Shown here: positions 24,501 to 36,290 of the stretch, one piece after another | Position numbering within the stretch: position 1 is the first letter of the stretch | Layout of the letters: every line of letters starts with the position of its first letter | From: Paralvinella palmiformis | Lineage: Eukaryota; Annelida; Polychaeta; Terebellida; Alvinellidae | Direction: 5' to 3' | NCBI GenBank assembly: GCA_025642065.1 | Contig: JAODUP010000405.1 | Location: forward strand, 1 to 64,000 | DNA length: 64,000 bases | Translations under genes and position numbers: made by a program | The notes under the pieces: generated by a model | Seen by the model: only the letters and a program-made list of their open reading frames with translations | What the model was told of the DNA's origin: nothing | The model's database searches: none

Positions 24501-27500
24501 CATGGTGTTCAGTTTTGTATCTATTAAAGGAAAAAGTATTATAATATAAATAGATATTTTGCCAAATATCACATTCGACTTATTATATGGTTTTGATATG
24601 ATAGCTGAAGTGTACATGGAGCCTGTTGTGTCAAAGCATCTGTATATTGCATCATAATGGTTAAAAAGACCAAAAGAAACCAAGTGAATTTATATTTTAT
24701 TTCTGCACTGAAAAGTCTAATAATTTTTGTATAAAGATGCATAATAAAACTTAATAATGTATGGAAAGAAATACAATTTTCCTCATCTTGTTGGGATGGT
24801 ACCAGATCATTAAAATTCACCATACAGGATCTATATGAAACATTTCCAATCCAACTTAAAATGGTAGATTTTATTCTCCATTTTTTTATATTAATAATTC
24901 AACAGCAATTTCAATCAAAATAATCATAGATCAGTGAATATTAGAGGTATGTTACAAAATATAATACGAAACATAGATAACTGAAGATATGGAACATTCT
25001 CCAACTGCAATATATCTATTGATGCACTTGTTTTATAAAGCATACACTGACATAAACATGATCATATAAAGATATTGAGCTTTTCTCTTTCACAAAATAA
25101 CAATTTGTTGTATTAGTTGACATTATAAAATTCCATTACTAGTGTTGATTATAGGACTGTTATGAATTGGGTCCTAGGGTGCATGTCCTCAGACAGTGGG
25201 CCTCGAAGGGACCCATATAAACACGAAAGGTGGAAATCTATTCCATGGGGATCTGGGGGCTCTGCTTCATTTCTTTTCACAACGATTATTAGTGGTAGTC
25301 TTGATAATACTGTGAAAACATAAAAGATCCGTGCTCTTTGCCCAAATGTCATGGGTTTTCTATGTCTTGGTCAGTCAAAAAGAACATGTAACAATAGCAC
25401 AACAAAACCAAGTACTTTCAGTAAGTCATGATTATTCAAAATATTTAGAAGATGTATCATAACGGATGCAGGTTTGATGGCAAATTGTGGCTGGTGAATA
25501 ACTTTTGTGTCACTTTGGTTCCAGTTCCTTTATCATTTTGCATCCCTCGTCTAAATTTCATGGGAAACCCGCAAAAAAAGCATCCCAGTATCAACACCGA
25601 TTACATTTTCAGCAACTACCGGTGTACAAAATTATTTGAAATTTAGAATTTATACATTCTCTTAATAGATTCATAATAAAAGCTGCAACATCACTTGATA
25701 CAGCTAAAAAACTATTAAAGCCATATCAGATTTAATAAAAAAAAGTTCATACAAGTCTCAAAATCCGGCTAACTCAGGCTTCAAGCACTAGACAAAAGGT
25801 AAACAAGAAAGAAAATCACTGTCTTTTAATATTAGACAAATTGGATTGTAAAATTACATAAATCCATTTTGATTAGAAATAAATGTATAATAGATACAGC
25901 CATTTTTTTCAACATATATTTCTGTTTCATGTTATATTTCAGTACACTGTCACAGTTATAGTTGATTGTTGCTATACCCTGGATGATGCTAAAATGATGC
26001 CGGCACTTATCAGCTAAATAGTGAAACAATCATGATGGAAAGCTGTCCAAAAACATGCGTTTCCTAAATATGTTCATCTCGGCTGATAGAATGCCAGATA
26101 ATAGTACATTCTGTACTGACTGACTAGTAAATAAATCCATCACTGACCTGGCATGAACAATCAGAAGAAACAATACTGACAACTGATTAAACAATTCAGG
26201 GACTAGAGGTGGCTGCTCATGCGTAAAATCTGTTTTATAGTAAATAAATAATGTAGCAGACACTGTTGGGGTATTGCCATGCTGCACACACCAGGACTGG
26301 CTGTTATGGTACGTTAGAGATGCACACATCAGGACTGGCTGTTATGGTACGTTAGAGATGCACACATCAGGACTGGCTGTTATGGTACGTTAGAGATGCA
26401 CACATCAGGACTGGCTGTTATGGTACGTTAGAGATGCACACATCAGGACTGGCTGTTATGGTACGTTAGAGATGCACACATCAGGACTGGCTGTTATGGT
26501 ACGTTAGAGATGCACACATCAGGACTGGCTGTTATGGTACGTTAGAGATGCACACATCAGGACTGGCTGTTATGGTACGTTAGAGATGTACACATCAGGA
26601 CTGGCTGTTATGGTACGTTAGAGATGTACACATCAGGACTGGCTGTTATCGTACATTAGAGATGCACACATCAGGACTGGCTGTTATGGTACGTTAGAGA
26701 TGTACACATCAGGACTGGCTGTTATGGTACGTTAGAGATGTACACATCAGGACTGGCTGTTATGGTACGTTAGAGATGTACACATCAGGACTGGCTGTTA
26801 TGGTACGTTAGAGATGTACACATCAGGACTGGCTGTTATGGTACGTTAGAGATGTACACATCAGGACTGGCTGTTATGGTACGTTAGAGATGTACACATC
26901 AGGACTGGCTGTTATGGTATGTTAGAGATGTACACATCAGGACTGGCTGTTATGGTACGTTAGAGATGCACACATCAGGACTGGCTGTTATGGTACGTTA
27001 GAGATGTACACATCAGGACTGGCTGTTATGGTACGTTAGAGACAAGTGAGATATACACACACGTTTTGAACACACAAGATATGGTCAAGCTCCATTATAT
27101 TATTACATTATCTCAGTATGTGAGTCTTGTCTCAGTAGCACCAAAGGTAAATCCTTCGGCAAGCATCTTACTGTATGTGTACAGTTCATTATAAATATGG
27201 ACAAGTCTGATTCTAAACAAATGTGGATGGGGGGGGGGATGAACCCACTTAATTGGTAAAAATGGGCTCAACCCGGATTAAACTATTTTTATAGCTTAGT
27301 ATATGTCTTCATCAAATGTAAAATTAAATCAGAATAAAAGTGTTGTATGCAGCTTTATCATCAACTGTGATGTATACACAAATAATATTAGTAGTAGTAG
27401 TACAGATCTAGCGGACACATTTGTGCCATCTTTCATACACAAACTGACTATTACATTTTCAGTGCCCAGACAAGAACATATTCAACAGAAGTCACACCTA

Positions 27501-29504
27501 AAACACAGAAGTGTATAACTCTAGATTAATGTGAACAATAAAGGAAACAGAAATATATAAATAATACATGATTATTTGCAGAAATGAAATATGACTTAAT
27601 GGCTTCTAAAGAAATGTGTGGATCATCTTTTCTCACAGATAACAGGCATCATGGATGGGTCAATGGCTGACTCAGTGATCCAGATGTGTTTGAAACCATA
27701 GTCCTGGTGCTCAAAGATCTGATTTTGATTAGGAAGATATGAACAATTTTACACCCTATATTTAACCTTCTCATTACCTTAAAACATACTGAAGAGTACT
27801 TAGAATACAGTAACTTCTATGATACTTATAAGCCTTCTTATCATACACAGAAACTGGTCTCTTGAAACGGTGACATTGCTAAGACTCTTGATGAAGTATC
27901 CATCAGTGGATTAATCATGCTTGATTTATCTGAAATCTTTGACATAATAACTAATTTCCTATGCACTAAAAAACAGTAACATCAGTAATGACATACCTAA
28001 GCAACAGAACCAAGTAGTGTGTGGAATATCACCAATGTATTTGTGAAATTTTATCCAAAAGTACAAACCAGTGAGACTGCTGAAATCTGAGTCTTGTTTG
28101 TTTTTGAGGGTAGCAAACAGTCAAAGAGCAATGCAAGGACAGAAATTTTTTTCAGCATCAGTTATCAAGCTGTAGAATAAGTTGCTTGATGCTATTAAAT
28201 TTGCAGCAAATCAAGAAATAGTTTGTGAAATTCTTAAAACCAACTTATTTAAATTAGCCTAATTATAATAAACTATAAATTGCAATTTTTATGTATTTAT
28301 ACATAAAATGTGTTATGCTATGTGAGTCAGTGCACATTTTAATTCTGTTTTTGTTGTACTTTATGTTGATTAATGTGCTATATTATTCATGTTGATTAAT
28401 GTGCTACATAAAGTACTTTTATTATTATAATTTTACAAAACGTCACCAGTTAGGGTTTTCAACTGATTTCTCTTTATTATGCTATATTTTTATAACTTTT
28501 TAACACTTAAAGGGACAGTCCACCCTCAGAAAATTTGTAACGCTTAGAACAGTAACCAAAAATTCCACAATAATAATCACGAAATATACCTGATATCATA
28601 GATATAGGGAAATAATTCAAATTACTGGAGGATCGTCATTACGATGTCAAGAGCAGGTATTTCCTGAACAATTTAGTGGAATTTTAGATTCTCTTGTCAA
28701 CCTGGAGTATTGTTGGAATTTCTCGCCATCAAATTGTAGTTCCTTGACCAGATTATGGTATGCTCTTTGTTGAAACCAGTTCCTGTTTATGTCATGCACC
28801 CACCAACTGTGTTTTCTTTGCTTATTAAGCTTATTTAATTGGATAAATTTATATGCAGTAGCAATCAGTAACAAGTTATCTTGCCCCAGTGCCAACAGAG
28901 AAAGATACAGTTTGGACTGATTAGCCATATTCTTGGCATGAAAACGTCAGCATATTCTTGAATAAGCATTCTAAGGATGTAATAACAGGATATTGCTTGA
29001 TTAATATTTTTGGCATTTATAATGTGTAAATCTGTTTTGGGGAATATCCGACACACACACATACTTGTTTTTTTTGCTATCCATTCTGTTTTTCTATTAT
29101 ATTGCCATGTTCTCGGCATGAAAATCTTCAGCAAAAAAGCCTGAAAAAAGACTGTATGCCATACGATACCCTGTTCAGAGAAGCAATAGGTTGACCTGGA
29201 CCCCCCCCCCATGACTGACCCCTTTTTACATATGGGGAAACACTATGATTAATGCATTACTATGATTTTGTCCCTGAAACAAAATATCAATAGCCATAGT
29301 TATTTATTTACTCCAAACTTACCAGCTTTATGTAAAATCTCACACATAAGTAAAGCTACATTCATCTTAGCCAGTCTTTTGGTCTTCATGGATTGTCCCT
29401 GATACGATATATAAAATGAAGAAATCTCTTAATATCAAGTTTTCCATTAATAAGCGAAGTTTTGTGTTACTTTCAAAAGAAAACTGGTCCATTTAAAAGT
29501 AATC

Positions 29505-29564
<60 letters not shown>

Positions 29565-32500
29565 TCATCAGATAACATACAAGCTAAGAAGCTTTATCAT
29601 CTAGAACTCTGAGACACAGGAAATCCCTAATTCAAACAAATATTAATACACAGCACAATTAACTAATTCAAATGTTTGTATTAGATATGTATATTCTATG
29701 TTAGTTAAGTTACAACACATAACTGAAATGAGTCAGACCAAACAGTATTAAGAATTTTTCTTTTCTGAATACAATTTGTTAGAGCAACCACGCTCTTTGA
29801 AATATAAAATAAAGGCAGAGTTATTGGAACGATCTCTAAATCCAAAGTTACGGCATTTATTTTTTATGTGGCAAAAATTAAAGTTGATTACAAGCTACCT
29901 TAATTATCTCTTTGATTGGAGAATTAATTGGCAACTGGAGAGATGCTTTGTATAACGGTCGATCTTCCACAGTCTCTACAACTGTACACTTTGGAGTAAG
30001 ATGTGTGAATGCATCGCTAGGTAGTTTGGCACAGTACCTAAACAACATCAATCAATATAAAATGATAAAATCAATATACACGAAGCATAAAGCATCAAGA
30101 CAGCTATTCTAATGCATTTAACTCTTTTTCTTTTAAACAGTTCAATTATAAGATGTTCGTTCCACTTAATGTAATTATGAGTAAGCGAGTGTACATAAAA
30201 GACTATTTCTGTTCATTTAATTTTCTTTAATGGGACTGTCATTTAGAAACCAGTTTTCTGCGTCTTATCTCACCGAATAGATTGGCTGCGTATACTGTTA
30301 TAGACGACAGCAATAGAAAAAACAGTTTTACATCAATAAAAAAGTTCATATTTTGTTAAATTCCTGCAAGATATATTATGTCCACATCATCAATCAATAA
30401 AATGGTAGAGGTATACGTAACGTAATGGAACTAAAATGCATACTTGTTGACCAGTCCAATGGCAGACGTTAAGGTCACTTTGGCACTGTCTTCATCTTTG
30501 CTTGGTTTATAAAAAGGCATTTCATCCTCGTTCAGTTCATCAAGTTCATCATCATCTCTCTCTTCACGACTGTGGCATCGACTTATCAATATCTAAAGTC
30601 ATTAAGAGTTTAAAGCACAATATTACCATCCATAAGTTTAACAGTCATAAAAAAGTTTCTTAACCTCAGATCTTGCTTTCCAAATGGAACTTCATCTGCC
30701 AGTTTTAACTGTATTTACAACTGCCCAAACATTAATGACTATCAATTAGCAATATTTATCTGTTACAGATTAATTAAAACAATACGCAAGTCAGTTAGAA
30801 CTCTGAAGTTCACTAAATTTAACCCAATGTTTGCGTTATTACTATATGAATGGATACCTGTTCAATGCCTTTGAATATGTTGAGCTCCTCTTGAAATTTT
30901 TCTAACAGATGTTGTTCTACCAACATACAGTACTTTGACTTGGCTGCTCTTGCCCTTCCCTGAATGGTGTAAAGCAAAAACATGATAAGAATTTTAAATA
31001 ATTTAGCACATTCTAGTGAATGTTTTAGAAGGAAAAGCTTTTAAAAACCATTAAAACATTGTACCTGGACTATGAGTTTGCCCAAACCTTGTACTAGGTG
31101 CCCCACTGAGCTCAACTCTTTTCGAGGAAATTGGCGAAATTGAATTTTTTAAATTATTATTAATACCACCATGATGGTCAATGCTGGGGAGCTAAGTGGG
31201 AGATAAAATTAGATTAAATTTAGAAATATTTAGTAGAAGATTTCTACTAAAATCCAAAAGTGAAAGCAAAGAATTAATTAAGGCAATTATATAGATCAAA
31301 TTCTGCAACACAATATTTGCTATTCAAGAGATGCTGAGTATGATGTAGTTGATTCAGAGTGTCACCATCAAGCCAAAATATTATATGATCATAGTTGATC
31401 ATAATAAGTTACTAACAGTATAAACAATGTGATCAGTTAGCACTGTTTAACATATGTACCCATAATCTATTTTATATATTATTAAACAGTCTTAATTAAG
31501 AGCGACTACAGTGATACACTCCCCATTTCTGAAAATGTTACTTTCAGCTCAAAAAAAAAATGGAAACCCAGAAAACTCTCATCCCTGGTTATATTTTGGA
31601 AAGATTACAAAATACTGACAGTCTCAAGTTGCCATGTTGGAAATGTTCGGTGATGATAATTGATGTTTGGACTCACTACAAAATGCAAATAGCCATTGAG
31701 GCTGTTATAATTCTAAATTATTAGAACAACTAATGAGCAAGAGTTAACCAGTTATTTAAAGCATTAACCTGCTGTTAACTAAAATAATAACAGAACACAG
31801 GTTCTAAATGATGCTAATGTGTTGATATTTGGGGTTTTCTGTGGATTCACACAGATTTATCAATGCCTAATTGGCTCTGTTATTAAAGTTAATAGTTTCA
31901 TTAAGTAATGAGGTTACATAATACTGTGGGGGCATCAGTCAATCAATGATTTTGTGGTTCTTGTTTTAATGGCGTCTTCGGTCTTCAAATTTGGGTTTAT
32001 ACCTGCCACTCTCTAGAGAAATGAAATTACTAAATGAAACATCCCTCAAGCTCAAGTAACACTAGAAGTCTACAACACAATATAATACTTACTTTTAGAG
32101 AGAACTAGATTTTAATACAACTATCAAGGTTTATCAAAATTATTAGTCATTAGAGCACTGTGCCCTTCAAGTGGAGCTGAATTTGACTTATATCTATTTT
32201 TGTGGGATATTTCGCTAGTCAGTCATCCCTCAGTCATATGTCCCATCTGATATCAGTGCCAAGACTAAACAACTCAACAACTTAATGAAATAATTGAGAA
32301 TTCGCTACTCTAATATCTGCAATTTAAAAAAAAAACAATGAACACAAGGATTAGGACAATATGATAGTATTATAAACCTGTCAATAATCCTTTGATTCAT
32401 CACTCATTGTTCTATTTCTTATTATATTCTTTGTAAATGAATTATTGATGATTGACCACCTGCTTTTACAGGTTGGTTGAAAAATTATGGCTTTTCAGTT

Positions 32501-34950
32501 ATCAAAATTATTATGTAAAATAATATTTCAGAATCGTCAGCTTTCTATTTATGAGCTGGTGACAAAATGTCTTTCAGTTTATTAAATGATGGACATAACA
32601 GTAATAAACGAGTGCCTTGTTTAGCCTCATACTAAATGTCATAAATGGGATATATATATATATATATATATATATGGTCATGGGATTACTCTCTCTAGGA
32701 CACATCCCATAGATATGGGTTTATATTTTAAATGTAATATTACTACAAACAACATTTCTGTAACCACGTGGTTCACTGGTATTTATCAAATAACATAAAT
32801 CTTGATGGAATGATTGAACTAAAAATCATGGAAGATTAATTACTAAGATATGCACACAAACTAATATTAGAAATTACATTAACAACCTATTTATCTGAAA
32901 ATTATAAAATATTAAAAATACAGTAAGAATTGAAAATTAAAAAGACATAGAAATTAAAAATTAATGAATAATTATCTAACTAATACATTATTCTCTATCC
33001 TAGCAAAGTGAATGCGTACACACCTTAGACTGTACATATGACCGATAATCAGCGGGAAGGTCAAATCGTACAACCAGATTGCATTTTGGTATGTCAACGC
33101 CCTCCTCCAGGACAGAGGTCGATATGAGCAGATTCAGCTCTTTCTGCCGGAACTTGCGCAGTATGTCCTCTTGCTTCTTGTACAGAACCTCAGATTCACC
33201 CGATCTGCCGGTGACATTCCCAGTGATGTGATGGCTACGAATGAAGAACAGATCTGGATCCCAGTTACACAGCTCCACTATGAGCTTGTTCAGAGCAAAG
33301 GCAGTGTGTCGGCGCTCAACAAAAACGATACCACAGATGGACTCCTCTTCTTTTGACTCAACAGTAGTCTCTGGCTGAAGCCTCTTCACCGCCACATAGT
33401 GGATTGGATTCTGCTTCTTCTTCTTCTTGTCACCATCTTTGATCTCTTCCTGAAACTCTTCATCAGACAGATCGAGTGAATCTTCCTCAGATTCATAACC
33501 TCCAAAGTCCATAAAATCATCACCTCCGATGATCACAAAGTTATCATCGGGTTTATATTCCTGCAGCACTTCAACCAAACGGAGTACCTTTGGACTCATG
33601 AAGAGCCAGAAGTCCTCTAGACACTGGACCCGAATGTCATAGATGTCATCTATTACCTGGCTCATGAATCGCAGCTGGGTCAAGGTCAACTTTAGGAAAA
33701 GTTTTGAGGTAGCGTGGTGCTCATGTTCTTCGAGTTTGGTAACCTGCCGAATGAGTGTCCCTGCTAGTCGGCCTGCACACCAAGGACCAAGTAGGTGCAG
33801 CACATATTGGCATTCCATCAGGATCGTCCTTGGGATCGTTCTTGGGTCTTTACTGCCCTCCTCATCCTTCAGTACAACATAATCCTGAATGAAATCCAAT
33901 GTTGATTCAATGATGGTACCAAACTCAGCAACCAGACCAGTTTTATCATCGTACTCTTCACATTCTAACACAACCTCTTTTGGGCGAACAGAGAACAAAC
34001 TAGACAGAAGTATGTTGCTGGCAGTCTCTACAGTACTGCTCAAGGCTGTTTCTAAATCGACAAGACTTGTTTCGAGCTCAGCTGGCGATTTATATTTATT
34101 ATTCAGCAAAGAAGCTGTTAGACCCAAGATCTTAGGACGTCGATCTTGATCGCAGAAATTATAATATTTCATGATTTCAACGTAGGCATGGTTCTCACTC
34201 ATAGCATGATGGCATTCGTCAAATATGATCAGGTTGATTTCTGAAAGCTTCATGAAATTACGGATCAGCAAGTCAAGGAATACGTCAGCCTTCATGACAA
34301 GGACGTGATTTTTTACTAACTCCTGCTGCCATCTGCTGAAGTCAGACAGAACCAGCTCTGTGGACATTACGTATTCTCCAACACTGACATCAACATGCAT
34401 CCGAATTATCTTTGCTTGCTGTGCCACCTGTGAATCTTAAAAAGAAACAAGTTATCTGTTTAAGGCATATTCGGTTTTTTGGTTGGGTGAAGCAAACACT
34501 AAATTAAAAGCTGGAATTACTAAGTAATCCCCCATACACACTCACACAAATGCACGCACACATACATGGATGCCTAACTTACAATCACTGGTCACAAATA
34601 CTGTCCTTTTGCCTTCCTTCTCTAAAGGAGACCTGATCTGATGTGCTAGCTCTTTTATCAACATCACAGTAATGAAAGCCTTCCCTGTTCCCGTGCCCAA
34701 ACATACAATGGTGTTCTTCTGAAGGGCAGAGTCCAGAAGTTCCATCTGACATAAACCAGTGTAAAATATTAAACAAGGAACCTTTTAGTGGAAAATTAAT
34801 AAACTACACCATTACTATTTAGTTTGAGCAAACCAAAGAATGCACATCAATATAACCAACATGATTTGCTAAATCAATTAAACATAGAACCTGGTAAGCC
34901 CTGGGTGTGAACACATCAGTGTGGATGTTGTCTTGCTTTGCCAGCTTCAT
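15537..34950 (-). CDS. DICER1: Dicer, multidomain RNase III
   Basis: Cuts double-stranded RNA and pre-miRNA hairpins into small RNAs. Coding exons, 5' to 3': 34950-34891, 34745-34583, 34435-33024, 30959-30858, 30592-30444, 30037-29899, 29398-29323, 24336-24020, 23104-22891, 22752-19935, 19672-19593, 18411-18236, 16535-16364, 16069-15994, 15732-15537. All phases agree, giving 2,049 residues (human Dicer about 1,920). The start ATG has an in-frame TAG upstream. Domains: DExD/H helicase (Walker A GTGTGKA 37-43, DECH 147-150, LGLTAS 178-183, QSKGRARA about 543-550), Dicer-dimerisation domain (about 620-720), PAZ (about 915-1065), a long Ser/Asp-rich linker (about 1096-1485), RNase IIIa with E1515, D1519, D1704, E1707, RNase IIIb with E1819, D1823, D1927, E1930, and a C-terminal dsRBD (about 1965-2045). 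Both nuclease sites are complete. Walker A has Ala where Thr is usual. The exon 12 donor is GC. Identity is very secure; exon edges were read by eye. Confidence 0.96.
16070..16363 (-). other. Dicer intron 13
   Basis: Ordinary AT-rich intron with GT and AG ends. No other feature was seen. Confidence 0.7.
16536..18235 (-). other. Dicer intron 12, GC-AG type
   Basis: The donor reads GAG followed by GCAAGT and the acceptor is a pyrimidine tract then CAG. The nearest GT, four bases further on, would put a TGA right after the junction, so the GC donor is needed to keep the frame. The intron also holds a SINE fragment at about 17,797-17,900 and a short C-run/(CA)n tract near 16,635-16,660. Confidence 0.8.
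17797..17900 (+). repeat. SINE family A, 5' part
   Basis: Contains GCACCTCCATGGCTTTAACT, GGTAGTGCCACAGATCTATA, the B-box-like GGGTTCGAATTC, and GAAGGGTGTTTCATCTTTCA. It aligns with the heads of the copies at 36,088 and 40,382. The 3' half after 'TTTCACC' is missing. Confidence 0.65.
18745..18769. repeat. Perfect short palindrome
   Basis: Arms ATTTTGGTTATT and AATAACCAAAAT are exact complements around a single G, just after an (AAT)n tract at about 18,697-18,722. It lies in Dicer intron 11. Confidence 0.8.
19243..19340. repeat. Mixed GT/CA/GA microsatellite
   Basis: Short (TG)n, (CA)n and (GA)n runs in series within Dicer intron 11. Confidence 0.85.
26282..27042. repeat. 38-bp minisatellite, about 20 copies
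   Basis: Period 38, core CAGGACTGGCTGTTATGGTA followed by CGTTAGAGATG and CACACAT or TACACAT. Copies are nearly identical. The main variable site is C or T in 'GATGCACAC' against 'GATGTACAC'. The C form fills the left third, and the T form dominates the right with two C copies mixed in. The first copy has CACC for CATC, and one copy near 26,640-26,680 has two substitutions (ATCGTACATT). Such uniformity indicates recent amplification or ongoing homogenisation. There are no unique spacers, so it is not a CRISPR array. Confidence 0.95.
27860..28440 (+). pseudogene. LINE remnant with palm-motif trace and 3' tail
   Basis: At about 27,890-27,950 the plus strand reads [17 protein letters not shown], which fits motif A of non-LTR reverse transcriptases (usually 'LLDLSAAFDTIDH'). 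After a large internal deletion it resumes near 28,100 with [11 protein letters not shown] and continues to KTNLFKLA. The tail ACTTATTTAAATTAGCCTAA, CATTTTAATTCTGTTTTTGT and TAATGTGCTA matches the copy at 10,800-11,216. It contains many stops and is inactive. Confidence 0.6.
28505..29225 (-). pseudogene. PIF/Harbinger transposase remnant
   Basis: The minus-strand frame at 28,647-28,928 contains [35 protein letters not shown] and [20 protein letters not shown]. In HARBI1-like transposases the corresponding region is a 'WWVxPxxxxRxxxGxYHxLxxELxxDxxxFxxYFRMS' stretch near the N-terminus. The DDE catalytic region is absent. The sequence shares blocks with 38,640-39,600, for example CCTGGAGTATTGTTGGAATT here against CCTGAAGTATTGTTGGAATT there. 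The left edge begins near AGGGACAGTCCACCCTCA, which may be the element end. Confidence 0.6.
29505..29561. repeat. (TA)n(GA)n microsatellite
   Basis: TA repeats pass directly into GA repeats. It lies in Dicer intron 6. Confidence 0.95.
30960..33023 (-). other. Dicer intron 3
   Basis: About 2.06 kb between the helicase exon and the exon that starts GRARA. It is AT-rich with a (TA)n tract at 32,651-32,675. No other feature was recognised. Confidence 0.7.
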
Positions 34951-35397
34951 CTTTGATACTAAATTCAGCTAACAATCTAAAACACAATAAATATACAGAT
35001 TTGAAAGGTATAGTAGCTACCCATTTTCTAATATTAGTATTATTAGAATATAAATTAACATGTGGTGTAGCATACAAAATGACAGAACAAAGCCCTCCAT
35101 CTTTTTAAGATATGTGCGAAAATAAGCTAAAATAATATAGCATAAATTAAATATTTCATCTTTGCTCTTAACAAAATTATACTAAAACAAGATATTTAAA
35201 ACATTAATATTAAATATTTGTTTCCTGAGGATAGAATCATTTATTAATTTAGGCTTGTATCTTGTTGATTGATTAAGTGAGTGAGGCTTAATGATATATC
35301 TATATTGTACCTAGATGGTAAAAGTTTGTAAAAACTAAATGAAAATATGCAATGATTTTCCAAATAAAGTAACAAGTTGTTGAGTTGTTTACTCTCG

Positions 35398-35527
35398 AGC
35401 TGGCCAAGGGATGTCTGCCTAAGGGAAACATATGGCCAAGGGATGTCTGCCTAAGGGAAACGTATGGCCAAGGGATGTCTGCCTAAGGGAAACATATGGC
35501 CAAGGGATGTCTGCCTAAGGGAAAAAT
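35398..35527. repeat. 32-bp tandem repeat, four copies
   Basis: Unit TGGCCAAGGGATGTCTGCCT plus AAGGGAAACATA, repeated four times with one or two differences per copy (CAT or CGT near the end, AAAAT in the last). It lies about 0.5 kb upstream of the Dicer start codon and abuts the tRNA-like sequence that follows. Confidence 0.9.
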
Positions 35528-35529
35528 AT

Positions 35530-35612
35530 CCCGGAAATGCTATGAGCTGGATTATAGCCAACAGTCTGCAGGTTTGCAGTGCCTATAACCACTGCGCCAT
35601 TGGATAACCAAA
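35530..35612 (-). repeat. tRNA-like SINE head (family D)
   Basis: The minus strand reads AATGGCGCAGTGGTTATAGG and then CACTGCAAACCTGCAGACTG. The first part fits an RNA polymerase III A-box. The B-box (GTTGGCTATAATCC) is degenerate. There is no clover-leaf acceptor pairing, so a SINE or tRNA pseudogene is more likely than a tRNA gene. Confidence 0.5.
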
Positions 35613-36087
35613 ATAAAGGAATGAAATTTCAGCTTCAGAAAGTTTTATAATCAGTACATTATGCTCTAGCCCATAATAATCATCTACCATATGGTCTTCT
35701 AGCTCGGGGAAATGTGATCAGCTACTCAAACCACAGAAACATCAATATACATAATTAGCAAAAGTACATACAGATCTTACGTGAACCATCTGTTTAAATT
35801 ATAAAAATGCAAGATTTGTATAAATTCTTTTTTATATCTTCATCATAATCACATTTGATAACAACAAAAACGTTATTCAAGAAATAATAAGAAAGTCGAG
35901 GTTCGGATTCTTATTTTAAATAAAGTACTGTCTGACAAAAATAAACATGATAAAATTGTCATCTATGATTACTCGCCATAGCAAAAAAAAACCTTCATTT
36001 TATTTAGTTTTTCATCTGGAGGTTGGTAGTTTTGTATGCATTTATGGGGGATAATAAAGTATCCATATGCCTCTAACAAGTTTTTTG

Positions 36088-36290
36088 GGATGCCTTTATG
36101 GTCTAACAGTAGCATGTTGAACCACAGATCACTACCACCTGTGTTCGAATCGCGGCATAGGCATATCTGAAGGGTGTTTCATCTCTGACTTCATTTCATT
36201 ACCTTTGGAGATCACTCGGCCCATTTAGCCTACCAAGTGCACAAAAGTGGCTGTAAAACACCAATCATCATCATCATCAAATGATTAAAT
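36088..36290 (+). repeat. SINE family A, near full length
   Basis: Head GATGCCTTTATGGTCTAACA with A-box, B-box-like TGTGTTCGAATCG, body GAAGGGTGTTTCATCTCTGA and ATTACCTTTGGAGATCACTC, GGCCCATTTAGCCTACCAAG, and tail GTGGCTGTAAAACACCAATC ending in (ATC)n. It matches 40,382-40,569 along its whole length. No clear target-site duplication was found. Confidence 0.8.

Larger units (their letters stand above)
24337..29322 (-). other. Dicer intron 7, about 5 kb
   Basis: The largest intron of the gene. It holds the 38-bp minisatellite (26,282-27,042), a LINE relic (27,860-28,440) and a Harbinger relic (28,505-29,225). The rest, about 24.34-26.28 and 27.05-27.85 kb, shows no supported feature. A somewhat GC-richer patch at 25,150-25,350 may be an old repeat of unknown type. 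Confidence 0.7.

Noticed and set aside
24480..24823. Minus-strand open frames in Dicer intron 7
   Set aside because: No similarity, no fitting splice sites, and the flanking Dicer exons join in phase without them.
26282..27042. CRISPR-like array
   Set aside because: The units are contiguous with no unique spacers, and the locus is an animal intron.
33643..34149. Plus-strand open frames of 79 and 86 codons
   Set aside because: They are antisense shadows of the Dicer helicase exon, which is strongly supported on the minus strand.
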